DNA from: Sphingomonas sp. C3-2 | GTDB lineage: Bacteria > Pseudomonadota > Alphaproteobacteria > Sphingomonadales > Sphingomonadaceae | DNA length: 64,000 nucleotides | Direction: 5' to 3' | NCBI RefSeq assembly: GCF_033025475.1 | Contig: NZ_CP130322.1 | Location: 1,054,001-1,118,000, forward strand | Part shown: piece after piece, positions 14,573 to 24,051 of the stretch | How the letters are laid out: every line of letters begins with the position of its first letter | Position numbering within the stretch: the first letter of the stretch is position 1 | Notes under the pieces: model-generated | Told to the model about the DNA's origin: nothing | The model's input: only the letters and a program-made list of their open reading frames with translations | Databases searched by the model: none | Program-made: the position numbers and the translations under genes

Positions 14573-17500
14573 GCCGCAGTCCTCGTCGACAGAGCGTCCC
14601 CATCCGGGGTCACCCGTTCGAGGATCCGAGCGGTCTTGGTGGTACCCGAGGCGATGGCGGCCGAGGCAATGCGCTGCTCACCGCGCAGGTCCGCCACTTC
14701 CTGCCGCAGTGCCTGCAGCTCATCGAGCAGCGCCGACTGGCCGTCATTGGCCGGAATGGTCGCCGTGCCCATCTGGTTGGCGGCGAACTGGTTCCACCAG
14801 CCCGGCTCGGGACTCCCGGTCGCGGTAGGATCGGTGGTCGTGCCGCTGTTGCCCGCCTGGCCGATGATCGCCAGCGTCTGCTCGAGGCTGGCCGCCGTCA
14901 GGCCTTGCAGCCGAGCCAGATCTTCCGATGACCGGGCGGTTTCGGCAGCCTGCGACAGCAGCGCCTGGCTCAGACCCGGCAGCGCCTTGGCGGCTTCCTG
15001 GTCACCGCCGCGGGCCAGCATGGAGGCATTGTTGAACTTCGCCAGTGCCTCGGCGTAGCTGCCTGACCTCGTGCCCATCACGCCGCGGATCCGCTCGATC
15101 TCGGCAATCAGCGCATCTGTGATCGCCGCCCAGGCCGAACGCAGCTTCTCGGCGGCACTGGCTGCCGCTTCGGCCGCCTGCCGCTGGTCCTCGAGCGCCC
15201 AGATCTGCTGCTGCAGCGCCCGGTTGGAGGCGTCGAGCTGGGCAAGGTCGAGCGCGCGGAGAGCCGTCGTATCACCCTGCAGTTCGAGCAGGCGGCGCTC
15301 GAGCGAGGCGCGTTCGTCAGCAATGGCTGCCGCACTGGCTGCATCCTGCGCTGCGCCCACCAGGTCCGCGAACGCCGGGGCAAGCTGGATCAGCGCGACA
15401 TAGGCCGCCCGCCCGGCCTCGGTGGTGAGGTCCTGGGCTTCGACCAGTGCCCGAAAGCCCGCGATGCTATCGGGCATGGCAAGACCCATGCTGGCGAGCT
15501 CAGCGGTCATCTGCGCCGTTCGCGCGGCGGCCTGTTCGGTGCCGGTGTAATAGAGCGCAAAATACTCAGCCGTCGCCGCGGGCATGTCGCTGACCGTGCC
15601 GAACAGCTCGACGAGGTTCATGGACGCGGCGATCGTCAGGTTGGTGGATCGGCCCAGCATGGTCATGGCGCTGGTGACCGCCTCGACGCTGGAGGCAACG
15701 CGGATCAGCGTCTCGAAATAGCCTTCACCAACCTTCTGGAACTGGTCGAGGCCGGCAATGGCATAGCGGGCGAGATTGTCGGCCGCGGCGCCGAACACGG
15801 CCGCCAGCTTCTCCTGGATCTGCGCGCCGGTCAGGCCCTTGAGGTCGATCTTGCCGATGTTGATGACGAAGCTGTCGAGCCGGGCCTGCACCTCGTCCAG
15901 CGAAAGGCCAAGCGGTCCCGCAGCGGCCGAGATGGCGTCGTAGAAGCCGGTGAAGATCAGGCTGAACTGGCGCTCCAGTTCGGCGCTCGCCTCGGAATAT
16001 TGCGTGCTGTAGCGGGTGCTGGTCGTGATCCCGAGGAACTTCTTCTTTTTCTGGATGTCGGTGTAATACTGACCCTCGAACCCGCCAGACATGATGCCGC
16101 CGAGCGACTGGCCGCCACCATAAATGCCCTGACCGACGACACTGGTCTTGGTGCCGAACAGCGATCCGATCAGCTTGCCGATCGCGCCCACGACACCGCC
16201 CAGGATGCCGCCGATCACCGGGATCTTGTCGAGGACCGAGCCCACCTTCTGCATGGCCCCGCCCAGGATGGCGGTGACGCCGGTGGGCTTGAACCCGGTC
16301 TGCACGCCGGCAGCGAGATCCTCGGCGCCGTTGGTGCGGATGATGAGATTGGTGAGCCCGCCGATATTGGCCTCGATACTGCGCAGCGACGCCAGCATGG
16401 CCGCCGAATAGCGCATGGTCAGCGTGTCGACCTCGCGCAGATGGTCGATGGCCTTGGCGATGCTCTCGGACTTGGCTTCTGCATCACCGAACACCGTGCC
16501 AGTGCCTTCATTGGCCGCCTCAAGCTGGGGTCCACCGCCGCCAAAGGCTCCGCCGATCGCGACACCAAGAGAGGCAATCACCCCGGCGGTGACCGCGCCA
16601 GCCGCGATGTTGAGCGGGAACGGCAGCGAACGGATCGCGTTCACGACGGCTTCCACCGCCTTGATGCCGGTGGTGATGATCGAGTTGCCCTGTTCGACAC
16701 CGGCCCGCGCCGTATCGGAGGCAGCCATGGCGGTATCGGAGGCGACCTTGGCCGTCGTCTGTGCGCCGATCAGACCGATCTTCACCGCGGCGTTCTTGAT
16801 CGCGACCGCCAGCTCATAGGCCCGGAAGGCCTTCTCGGCCGCTTCCAGCGCCTGGAACCCCTTGGACCCCGCCTTGAAGAAGCCCTTCGCGGCGCTGGCG
16901 AGATTGCCATAGTGGTTGATCTCGGCCGCCGCCTGCGCAGTACGCGCAGCAGCATACTGGAACGAGGCCCGGCCATATTCGCGCTCGGCCTCGGCAATCC
17001 GCCGGGTGGCGGCCTCCTGGTCAGCAGCATAGCGGGCAAACTCGGCTGCAACCGCGCCGATCGCGCCGCCGACACTGCCGAAGGCTTCGGCCATGCCCTG
17101 CGCCGCGGTCTGGGTCTGGTCCGCCATTTCCTGGAGCGTATCGAGATACTGCTCCTGCTCCTTCAGGCCGAAGTCATGCTCGATCAGCTGGCTGCGCGCG
17201 GCGCGATAGCGTTCCCAAGCCTCGACCCCGCGTTCGAGCACGATCTGCTCGCGCTCGGACTCGAGATTGGCGAGCGCCTGTGCCCGGGCCGACTGGCCGA
17301 GCAGCGAGACCTGCAGTTCGAGCGGGGCCACCGTCTGGCGCAGGAATTCCGAACTCGCGAAGGCGCGGGTCGCCTGTTCCCAGGCCTCGCCAGCTTCGAG
17401 AATGGCAATGCGCGCCGCGTCGGTCGGGGCTTTCAACGCCGCCATGGCGACTTCCATTCGCTTGATCTCGATCGGGGTCTTGCCGATCTTCGCGGTTTCC

Positions 17501-18711
17501 AGCGCAAGGTTGGCGGCGAACTCCTCCGCGGCCTGCAGGGCGCGCTCGGCCTCGCTTTCCTCGCGGCTGCTGCGGCCGGAGCCAGCGCGGCCCGCCCGGT
17601 CCGAACGATCAGCGCGGATCCCGGCAGCGTCGGCGGCTAGGCGATCGCGGGCAGCCTGCAGGGTGTTCTCCCGCCACTGTGCCGAGAACGCATCCATCAT
17701 GGTCATGGCGTCGCCAAAGGCCGAGGTAAACTCATCGCGCACCGTTGCCCCCATGCGGGCAGTCGAGCCGGCAAAGCTGTTTTCCATGCGCGGCAGGGCA
17801 ACCGTCTCGATCTGGCTGATGGTGGCAAGGCCGACCCGATCGAGCACCGGGTTGACCCAACTGGCCAGCCAGTTGAGCGCGGCGATGGCCTTGTTGGCGA
17901 GATACTCGATCCCGCTGATGGCAAGATTGGCGGCACCAACGGCGGCCTCACCGATCACGCCGGGGAGCGCCTGCCAGACGGTGCGGATCGCACTGAACCC
18001 GCCGACCCAGCCGGCATAGATCACCGCGATGCTGATCTTGCCGACCTCGAGCACCTTCTGGAACGCCCAGACGGCCCAGTCCTTGAGGCTGGAGAATACC
18101 GGGCCGAGGTTGAGCCCGTCGCTGATCGTGCGCCACAGCCCGCGCATGACATCGCCGGCAGTCACGCCGACCGGGCCCAGCTTCTCCATCTCCTTCGCGG
18201 TCAGACCAAGGCTCTGGGCATAGCGGTCCAGTTCCCCCGACTGCTTGACGCTCGACTGGAACATCTTGAACGCGCCGAACGCGATCCCGGCCGCAGCCGC
18301 TGCTGCCAGCAGATAAGGGTTGGTGAGCGCGGCAGCCGCTGCACTGGCGGCAAGCCCCAACACCGCCCGGGCCATGCCGCCGATGCCGACGCCGGCCTGC
18401 ATCGCGATCTGCCCGATCTGCGAACCCTGCTGCATGAACACGGTCATCGGCTTCTGGCCCGAGGCGAGGCTCACCACCACGTCGTTCAGCTGGTAGACGA
18501 GGTTCTGCATCTGGTGACCGGCAAGTTTTGCCGAACCGCCCATGCGGGTCATGCCGCGCGTACCGACTGCCTCGATGGCCCGGTCGGCACGCCCGGCGGT
18601 CGCGGCGATGTCTCCCATGGCGCCGCCCACAGCGCGCTTCATGTCGGCCATTTCCTTCTGGAGACGGGCGACATTGGTGATCATCTCGATTTCGAGCGTG
18701 CCGGCTTTCAT
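14569..18711 (-). CDS. tail tape measure protein
   Basis: 1380 residues, by far the longest gene of the element. The N-terminus has an alternating helical segment (MITNVARLQKEMADMKRAV). Hydrophobic Ala-rich helices lie near residues 110-145, and long coiled coils near 370-560 and 1150-1270. This is the usual build of proteins that set tail length and line the tube before ejection. It sits directly downstream of the frameshifted tail chaperone gene, the standard position. By the general rule of about 1.5 angstrom per residue, a tail of roughly 200 nm would be expected. Confidence 0.9.
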   Translation of the reverse strand: MKAGTLEIEMITNVARLQKEMADMKRAVGGAMGDIAATAGRADRAIEAVGTRGMTRMGGSAKLAGHQMQNLVYQLNDVVVSLASGQKPMTVFMQQGSQIGQIAMQAGVGIGGMARAVLGLAASAAAAALTNPYLLAAAAAAGIAFGAFKMFQSSVKQSGELDRYAQSLGLTAKEMEKLGPVGVTAGDVMRGLWRTISDGLNLGPVFSSLKDWAVWAFQKVLEVGKISIAVIYAGWVGGFSAIRTVWQALPGVIGEAAVGAANLAISGIEYLANKAIAALNWLASWVNPVLDRVGLATISQIETVALPRMENSFAGSTARMGATVRDEFTSAFGDAMTMMDAFSAQWRENTLQAARDRLAADAAGIRADRSDRAGRAGSGRSSREESEAERALQAAEEFAANLALETAKIGKTPIEIKRMEVAMAALKAPTDAARIAILEAGEAWEQATRAFASSEFLRQTVAPLELQVSLLGQSARAQALANLESEREQIVLERGVEAWERYRAARSQLIEHDFGLKEQEQYLDTLQEMADQTQTAAQGMAEAFGSVGGAIGAVAAEFARYAADQEAATRRIAEAEREYGRASFQYAAARTAQAAAEINHYGNLASAAKGFFKAGSKGFQALEAAEKAFRAYELAVAIKNAAVKIGLIGAQTTAKVASDTAMAASDTARAGVEQGNSIITTGIKAVEAVVNAIRSLPFPLNIAAGAVTAGVIASLGVAIGGAFGGGGPQLEAANEGTGTVFGDAEAKSESIAKAIDHLREVDTLTMRYSAAMLASLRSIEANIGGLTNLIIRTNGAEDLAAGVQTGFKPTGVTAILGGAMQKVGSVLDKIPVIGGILGGVVGAIGKLIGSLFGTKTSVVGQGIYGGGQSLGGIMSGGFEGQYYTDIQKKKKFLGITTSTRYSTQYSEASAELERQFSLIFTGFYDAISAAAGPLGLSLDEVQARLDSFVINIGKIDLKGLTGAQIQEKLAAVFGAAADNLARYAIAGLDQFQKVGEGYFETLIRVASSVEAVTSAMTMLGRSTNLTIAASMNLVELFGTVSDMPAATAEYFALYYTGTEQAAARTAQMTAELASMGLAMPDSIAGFRALVEAQDLTTEAGRAAYVALIQLAPAFADLVGAAQDAASAAAIADERASLERRLLELQGDTTALRALDLAQLDASNRALQQQIWALEDQRQAAEAAASAAEKLRSAWAAITDALIAEIERIRGVMGTRSGSYAEALAKFNNASMLARGGDQEAAKALPGLSQALLSQAAETARSSEDLARLQGLTAASLEQTLAIIGQAGNSGTTTDPTATGSPEPGWWNQFAANQMGTATIPANDGQSALLDELQALRQEVADLRGEQRIASAAIASGTTKTARILERVTPDGDALSTRTAA

Positions 18712-18715
18712 CGGT

Positions 18716-19578
18716 TCACTCCTTCGAGTTGATCAGCGCCCGGAAGGCTTGGGAGACTTTGCGGGATACAGTGGGGCGATTGGTGCCGTCGGTGATGTCG
18801 GTCCAGGGCGCCGGACAATCAGGTTCCCTGGCATTCTGGCTTTCGGCGACGAACTCGACAGAGAGGCGACGCAGCAGCCGGCAGAGCCAGGGTGCAAGGT
18901 CAACGCCCATACACGACTGCCAGTGGGCGATGGTGCCCCACGATAGCGGCACTGCGCCCATGGCGCCGGGCTCGGATGCGCCGACCTCCATCAGGGTGTC
19001 GATGATCCATGGCGTACGGATCGGCGGCATTTCGGGGACGATGCCGTCCGCCGTCATGCGCTGGAGGCGGGTCTGCGGGTCGGGATCTTCCGTTGTCTTG
19101 CCTGCGGACTGGCGCTGCTTCGGCGCGGTGCCGAGCCAGGCCAGCTGCCGGACGTAGAGGCTCAGCTCGCGGCCGAGCTCGTCGTAAAATTTGCCCAGTC
19201 ATTGATATGCGCTGCAACCTGGGCGGCGATGAAGCCGATCGAGGGGTCCTCGTAGGCCTTGCGGAACAGGGCGGCCCCTTCCAGCCCTTCGGCCGGCGGA
19301 TAGGTGAAATGGTTGAAGCTGACAGTGCAGGCCGCGAGGAACTCGGCCTGTTCGGCGAGCTTTTCCTCGGCCGTCTGGTCCATCTTCCCGCGCTTCTTGA
19401 TCTTGTCGACCAGCAGGTTCTGCTGGCGCGACTGGGCGCGCTGATAGACCTTGGTGCCCGGGCCATAGACGGTGATCGAGAGGCGCTGGCCCTTGTCGTC
19501 GTACAGCGGGGCGTCATCGCCGCCGACCAGTTCGACGGTCGAGGTTTCGGTCGCGGCAAGCTTGGTAATGTCAAACAT
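18716..19578 (-). CDS. tail assembly chaperone GT fusion made by -1 frameshift
   Basis: Reading starts at 19578, follows the G frame for 131 codons, slips back one base on the heptamer at 19186-19192, and continues for 156 codons to 18716, giving about 287 residues. The T part alone (the ATG-started ORF from 19057) has no convincing ribosome site and its frame stays open up to the slip. The lambda G/GT pair is the model: the fusion binds the tape measure and recruits tail-tube subunits. The coordinates ignore the one-base overlap at the slip. Confidence 0.8.
19162..19578 (-). CDS. tail assembly chaperone G
   Basis: 138 residues, made when ribosomes do not slip; it ends TTSSAAS just after the slippery site. 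It is acidic and soluble, as tail chaperones are. It lies between the tail-tube gene and the tape measure gene, the conserved place of this pair in long-tailed phages. The excess of G over GT in related phages is set by the slip rate. Confidence 0.8.
   Translation of the reverse strand: MFDITKLAATETSTVELVGGDDAPLYDDKGQRLSITVYGPGTKVYQRAQSRQQNLLVDKIKKRGKMDQTAEEKLAEQAEFLAACTVSFNHFTYPPAEGLEGAALFRKAYEDPSIGFIAAQVAAHINDWANFTTSSAAS
19186..19192 (-). promoter_or_regulatory. -1 ribosomal slippery heptamer
   Basis: On the minus strand the frame reads GCA AAT TTT ACG, giving A-AAT-TTT, which fits the X-XXY-YYZ rule exactly. Slipping one base back leads into a frame open for 156 codons, while the zero frame stops eight codons later. 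Confidence 0.85.
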
Positions 19579-19608
19579 GAATGGTCTCCGTCAGGTGCGT
19601 GGCAGGGA

Positions 19609-20070
19609 TCAGGGAGCCAGAACTTCAACCACGCCGACACCGGCGGAATTGGTAGTCAGTTCCAGCGTCACGGTGGCGGTGGTGATCTGGTCGACCGAGC
19701 CGACGTTCACCTTGAAGCTCATGACTTGGGCCTGGAAATAGTACTTGTCGCCGTTCTGGGTGGTGACGAGGAAGCTGTGATCGCTGTCCGAGATTGAGGC
19801 CGATTTCAGCAGAATCTGGCCAGCATCGTCGGTATCGAGACCGAGCTGGATGGTCATCGTGCCCTGGTTGAAGCTGCCCTTCTTCTTGACGACGCCGCGG
19901 CTGCCGACCGGATTGAAGGTGACGAGGTTGTACTCCCGGCCGAACTCGCCGAGGTCCGATACCTCGCCGACCAGCGTCATGGTCAGCGCATTGTAGCCGG
20001 TGGGGTCGAAGGTCGCAGGGGTGGAAGCCGACACCTTCAACGTGGTGCCGGCGGAAGTCCGAACGGTCAT
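19609..20070 (-). CDS. major tail tube protein
   Basis: 153 residues of beta-rich sequence with few Cys or Trp, regular alternation of polar and hydrophobic residues, and a high-copy structural look. The order DUF3168 terminator, tube, G/GT, tape measure is the standard tail block of siphoviruses, and this gene fills the tube slot. It probably polymerises into hexameric rings on the tape measure. Confidence 0.75.
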   Translation of the reverse strand: MTVRTSAGTTLKVSASTPATFDPTGYNALTMTLVGEVSDLGEFGREYNLVTFNPVGSRGVVKKKGSFNQGTMTIQLGLDTDDAGQILLKSASISDSDHSFLVTTQNGDKYYFQAQVMSFKVNVGSVDQITTATVTLELTTNSAGVGVVEVLAP

Positions 20071-20099
20071 GGCAGTGGTTCCTTATTGAAGGTGAGGCC

Positions 20100-20504
20100 T
20101 CAGCGCGCCTCGTTGAATGAGACGCGGAAATCCTGCGTCTGCATGTGGATGCCGGTCTCCTCGTCGAGGAAGTCTGGTCCGGCGGAGTCGGTGTGAACGG
20201 TGACGTCGGTGAGCCCGTCGATTGCGGGCATCTGGTCGGCTGCTGCCGCCCGGACCGCGCGGATAATGGCCTTGGCGGCCGAATAGCTGGCGGCGAGCAC
20301 CGTGACCTGCACCCGCTCGCTCACCCTGCGGTTCGGACCCGGGGCGGCGATATTGCGGTCGGTGCTGCTGACCGACATGAGCGAGATCGCCGGGATCGGG
20401 GTGCCCTGCGGCAGCATTCCAGCGACAATCCGCACCGCAGGGACGAGGGCCGTCACGCCGGTGTCAGCCACCAGGAGCGAACGGACCACAATGACCCCGT
20501 TCAT
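20100..20504 (-). CDS. tail completion/terminator protein, DUF3168 type
   Basis: 134 residues. The sequence resembles the DUF3168 family: an N-terminal helix followed by a VAGMLPQGTPIPAI loop and a C-terminal TQDFRVSF strand. These proteins cap the finished tail and form the joint with the head. Its ATG overlaps the stop of the HK97 gp10-like gene, as usual in this block. Confidence 0.75.
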   Translation of the reverse strand: MNGVIVVRSLLVADTGVTALVPAVRIVAGMLPQGTPIPAISLMSVSSTDRNIAAPGPNRRVSERVQVTVLAASYSAAKAIIRAVRAAAADQMPAIDGLTDVTVHTDSAGPDFLDEETGIHMQTQDFRVSFNEAR

Positions 20505-21064
20505 TCGTCATCGACCTCGAGGCTGGGCGCCTTGAGGTTCCCGATCTGGACTCGGTGCGCGATGTAAGCGCCCATGGCGTTGACGGCTTCCTCGGCCTTC
20601 TGGTCCAGCGCCGGACGCAGGAACGGCTTGGCCGCATGGCCCGGATGCATGATGACTGGACCGACGAAGTTCACGCCGATCTTCAGGCTGCCGCGCTTCA
20701 CCATCTTGTTGATCGTGCCGATGCTGACCTTGCGCGCGCCGCGGCGGGTATTGCGCACCGGCTTGTCGGCCTCAGCGACCGAGATCAGGTGCGGCGCAAC
20801 GCCGTATTCAATGAACAGACCGAGATAGGAGCCGGACCCGCGCAGCTTGACGTAGGAACTGAGCCGGCTGCCGGCGGTGCGCGTGCCAATGCCGATCGCC
20901 TTCTTGAGCTGACCAGTGCGGACCGGGACATTGGCCTTGGCCTGCTGCTGGATGACCTTGGCCCCGGCACGCAGTCCGCCGCGGATGACGTTGCGCTCGA
21001 GGTTCTTGGGCAGTTCGTCGAGCAGGCGCAGCAGTTCAGGGCCGCCCTTGAGCCGGATCGTCAT
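20501..21064 (-). CDS. HK97 gp10-like tail-neck protein
   Basis: 187 residues. The N-terminus MTIRLKGGPELLRLLDELP and the following RVVQQQAK-like Lys/Arg helix with VPVRTGQL are typical of the HK97-gp10 family (VRTGxL motif near residues 63-68). Members join head and tail. It overlaps the adaptor gene upstream and the DUF3168 gene downstream. Confidence 0.8.
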   Translation of the reverse strand: MTIRLKGGPELLRLLDELPKNLERNVIRGGLRAGAKVIQQQAKANVPVRTGQLKKAIGIGTRTAGSRLSSYVKLRGSGSYLGLFIEYGVAPHLISVAEADKPVRNTRRGARKVSIGTINKMVKRGSLKIGVNFVGPVIMHPGHAAKPFLRPALDQKAEEAVNAMGAYIAHRVQIGNLKAPSLEVDDE

Positions 21065-21408
21065 GGCGTGACTCCTTCGCTGCTGTGCTGCTCGACAATG
21101 AGTTCGATGCCTTCGCGGCGGCCGAGTTCGGCCGGTCCCGACACGATCTGCAGGACGCGGGTCCCGATGATCACCCGCATTTCCGGGGCGACCCCGGCGA
21201 GATGGCGCATCCGGATCCGCGCAGGCCGGTTGGCGATGACAATGCTGTCGGCCAGGCGTTCGGCCAGGCTCGGCAGGACGTCCTGCACCTCGGCCCAGAC
21301 CGTGGCGAATTCCACCCAGGTGACGGTTTCCGTGCCGTAGAGGGGATCAGGGGTGACGACCTTGCGCTCGATCCGGATCCGGGTGTCGAGCCGGGAGGCT
21401 AGACCCAT
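21061..21408 (-). CDS. head-tail adaptor (head closure) protein
   Basis: 115 residues. A beta-rich fold with TRIRIERKV at the start and VIIGTRVLQIVSG toward the end fits the phage head-tail joining family (SPP1 gp16-like). It closes the portal channel after packaging. It overlaps the connector gene upstream by ten bases. Confidence 0.75.
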   Translation of the reverse strand: MGLASRLDTRIRIERKVVTPDPLYGTETVTWVEFATVWAEVQDVLPSLAERLADSIVIANRPARIRMRHLAGVAPEMRVIIGTRVLQIVSGPAELGRREGIELIVEQHSSEGVTP

Positions 21409-21935
21409 CGGGCGGCCAACTGGTTCACGAGGGTATCAAAGGCGAGACAGGTCCCGCCTTCGCGGTTCTCGAACAGGGAGGCGGTCTTTACGAGAATAGC
21501 GGCGCGAGCGATCGCCAGGTCCGGGTGCCCCTCGGCAAAACCGGCAGACAGGGTGATGGTGATCTGGCCGTCAGGTGCCAGCGTGGGCCATGATGTGCCG
21601 GCAACTGGCCGAATGCGCACGAATCCATGACGTGGCCGGGCAACATAAGCAGCCTCGGGCAAAGTGACCGTCAAACCGCCGGTTGCAGTGTAAGTGATGG
21701 CGGCAATGGTCACCGGCCGGACCGGCACGGTGATTTCATCGGCCCACGCCTCCAGTACCATGGCGAGGTTCTGCTCGCAGAGCCGCAGATCGGCGAGCCG
21801 TTCGAGTTCGGCCTGGGCAGCATCGAGGTGGACGGCCAGCAGCATGTCCTCGTCGTGAGCGTCGAGACGCAGCTGCTGGCGCGCTTCTTCCAGCGTCACC
21901 GCACGCGTGGTCGGGGCGGTGACGACCGTGATCAC
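21399..21935 (-). CDS. head-tail connector, gp6-like
   Basis: 178 residues from a GTG start whose last two bases belong to the TGA of the 59-residue gene before it (GTGA). The N-terminal TLEEARQQLRLDAHDEDMLL helix pair is characteristic of gp6-like connectors that bind the portal ring. No independent ribosome site is evident, so expression is likely coupled to the small upstream gene. Confidence 0.8.
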   Translation of the reverse strand: MITVVTAPTTRAVTLEEARQQLRLDAHDEDMLLAVHLDAAQAELERLADLRLCEQNLAMVLEAWADEITVPVRPVTIAAITYTATGGLTVTLPEAAYVARPRHGFVRIRPVAGTSWPTLAPDGQITITLSAGFAEGHPDLAIARAAILVKTASLFENREGGTCLAFDTLVNQLAARWV

Positions 21936-22111
21936 TTCGCGCGGGTCCGGGCGGGCTTGGCTGCTTCAGGCTGGGCCTCGACCGGCTCGGCAAGGCCGCG
22001 CTGGCGTAGGATTTCGCCATCGGCGTCGGCGATCTCGAAAGTCTGGCCGGCACGGATATTGTCCGGGCCGACCGCGCTGACATGCAGCGTGTCGAGGGCT
22101 TTCATCAGCAT
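21932..22111 (-). CDS. small head protein of 59 residues
   Basis: 59 residues, starting MLMKALDTLHV and ending ARTRAK. GGAGA lies about ten bases before the ATG; a second Met two codons later is possible. Small proteins of this kind with an FEIADADGE-type segment are common between the capsid and connector genes of alphaproteobacterial prophages, but no function is known to me. The gene overlaps the connector start. Confidence 0.65.
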   Translation of the reverse strand: MLMKALDTLHVSAVGPDNIRAGQTFEIADADGEILRQRGLAEPVEAQPEAAKPARTRAK

Positions 22112-22168
22112 GGGGGAGTTCTCCGTGAAAGTGCCAGGGCCGACCGGTCAGCCGGCCCCGGATCAGGA

Positions 22169-23398
22169 TCAGACGGCGGTTGCCGCAGTCACCGCGTCGG
22201 AGAAGTCGCCCTTGATGAAGGCCTCCGGGCGATAGACGGCAAGGCCGAGGCGTTCTTCGGCCAGGATCGTGACCAGGTTCTTGCGGAAGTTCTGGTCATC
22301 CTCGGTCGAGATCTCGACCCGCGCGTCCCAGCGGTCGAAGATCTGCGCGCCCAGTCGGAAGGCTCCGGTCAGGAACTTGTCCTGCGCGATCGCCTGGGTG
22401 GTGACGATGGGGATGCCCCAGAGCGTCGGCGACAGCGTGCCCTGCGGGTTGCCGATCAGGTAGGCGCCGCTCGTCTCCTTGAGGAGCTCGATGCTGGCCC
22501 AGTCGGTCGGGTGCATGACTGCGCCCGTGGTCGGCAGCTCGGCGAGCGCCGCCTGCAGCATGGCGAGGCGCAGCACATCGATCTTGGTGACGGTGGCCGG
22601 GATGGTGATCGGCGCGGCAAAGGCGCTGGCCTGGGTATAGATGCCGTGCAGGTCCGTCCCCGTGCCGCCGCCATTCAGCAGCTGGTTCTCCTCGACCAGC
22701 GCCAGCCCGTAGCGCAGGCGGCCGTCGATATAGGACTGGAGCATCGGCACGTCGTCGAGGATCTGGCGGGTTGCCAGCACCCAGTGGGCGATGGTGGTGA
22801 CGCTGGTCGTCGCGATGTCGAACTTGATGTCCGACTGCGGTTTCAGCGCACCGGTCGTTTCCGCGACGGTTGCCGCCGCGTTGGTGAAGCCCGTCTCCTT
22901 GACGTACTGCACTGAGGTGCTCGCCGTGCGGCCCGGGGTCAGCAGGTCGCGGACGGTCAGGCGGCGCTGGCCGGGCACGATGATGCCGGGCAGTCGGTCA
23001 GGCACGATGAGGTCGCCGGCCGAGCCCGCGGCATCGGTCGTCAGCGAGGAAATGATCGCTTTCACCTCGACACTGGCGCGACCGCGCGAGACCTTGGACT
23101 CGAGGAAGGACTTGATCTCTTCCGACGCCATGACCTGTTCGCCTACCGACTGGTGGCGGGCCTGGTCTTCCGGTCCCCGGCGGGCCAGCTTCTGTTCCAG
23201 CTCGTCGAGCCGGGCCTTGGCCTCGTTCATGCCGACCAGGGCTTCGTCCGCCAGCTGCTTGGTGGCAGCGGACAAGTCCTCGCCCTTGGCGGCCTTGCCC
23301 AGCGCCTCGTCAGCAATGGCTTTGACCTGGTCGACCTTGGCGTCGAACGCGGCTTTCACTTCGCCGGCAAGCTGCTCGGCGGTCTTGGGTTCAGTCAT
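22169..23398 (-). CDS. major capsid protein, HK97 family
   Basis: 409 residues. The first 100 residues are a charged coiled coil (delta domain, scaffold-like) ending near a QVMASEEIKSF segment, where the protease probably cuts. The rest is the HK97 fold: YVKETGFTN near residue 165, an A-domain with NGGGTGTDLHGI near 245, and a C-terminal IEISTE-like strand region. A GGAG ribosome site precedes the ATG. It forms the icosahedral shell. Confidence 0.9.
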   Translation of the reverse strand: MTEPKTAEQLAGEVKAAFDAKVDQVKAIADEALGKAAKGEDLSAATKQLADEALVGMNEAKARLDELEQKLARRGPEDQARHQSVGEQVMASEEIKSFLESKVSRGRASVEVKAIISSLTTDAAGSAGDLIVPDRLPGIIVPGQRRLTVRDLLTPGRTASTSVQYVKETGFTNAAATVAETTGALKPQSDIKFDIATTSVTTIAHWVLATRQILDDVPMLQSYIDGRLRYGLALVEENQLLNGGGTGTDLHGIYTQASAFAAPITIPATVTKIDVLRLAMLQAALAELPTTGAVMHPTDWASIELLKETSGAYLIGNPQGTLSPTLWGIPIVTTQAIAQDKFLTGAFRLGAQIFDRWDARVEISTEDDQNFRKNLVTILAEERLGLAVYRPEAFIKGDFSDAVTAATAV

Positions 23399-23424
23399 GG
23401 GATGCTCCGTGATGGAAAGGGTGT

Positions 23425-24051
23425 TCAGCCGCGAACCTGCGCGGCGAGTGCTGCGATGAAATCAGCGGGATCACTGCCGGGCTCACCCCGGAGCAGCGGG
23501 GCCAGGCCCTTGCCCGCGATCGCGGTGGCCTGGCTTTTCGAGAACCCTGCCTCGCGCAGGAAATCCTCAAACTGGGAAAGGCTCGGCAGCTGGCCGGCCG
23601 CGATCAGCGATTTGACACTGGTGATCAGCGCCTTCTCGTTCATTGGAATGGTGACGAGGCTGACCTCGTGGAGCGCCACCTCGACGAGGTGACGGGCCTT
23701 GCCGACCATGCGGTCGCGGATGGCGCGGTAGCCGATCGAAAGGCCGCCGATCGCGCCGTCCTTGACCAGGCCATGGGCCTCGCGCCCCGTGGCGGTCGAC
23801 ATCGAGAACCGACCCTTCACGAGCAGGCCGTCGGCCGTCTCCTGGAAGTCGGTCCAGACGCCGGCCGGGCGCTTCTGGTCATGGTACATCAGCATCGGCA
23901 CCGACTTGCGGCCGGCAATCGACCGGGAAATCGCACCGGGCAGGATGACGTCGCCGCCATGGTCGAGATTGCCGTAGCCGGCAGCCAAGCCCTCGATATG
24001 GCCGTCATCATCGAGCGCCTTGGCGTCGAGGGTGAAGTCGAGTTCGTTCAC
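23425..24051 (-). CDS. prohead maturation protease, HK97 S78 family
   Basis: 208 residues. It carries AAGYGNLDHGGDVI at the N-terminus, a His in the MLMYHDQKRPAGVW segment (about residue 77) and a Ser in GGLSIGY (about residue 120), the pattern of the S78 serine protease. It trims the capsid delta domain during assembly. It overlaps the portal gene by four bases. Confidence 0.9.
   Translation of the reverse strand: MNELDFTLDAKALDDDGHIEGLAAGYGNLDHGGDVILPGAISRSIAGRKSVPMLMYHDQKRPAGVWTDFQETADGLLVKGRFSMSTATGREAHGLVKDGAIGGLSIGYRAIRDRMVGKARHLVEVALHEVSLVTIPMNEKALITSVKSLIAAGQLPSLSQFEDFLREAGFSKSQATAIAGKGLAPLLRGEPGSDPADFIAALAAQVRG

Noticed and set aside
16000-17640. 546-codon open frame on the plus strand
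   Set aside because: It is antisense to the tape measure gene, whose GC-rich third positions keep the opposite frame open; the product has no recognisable domain and no ribosome site.
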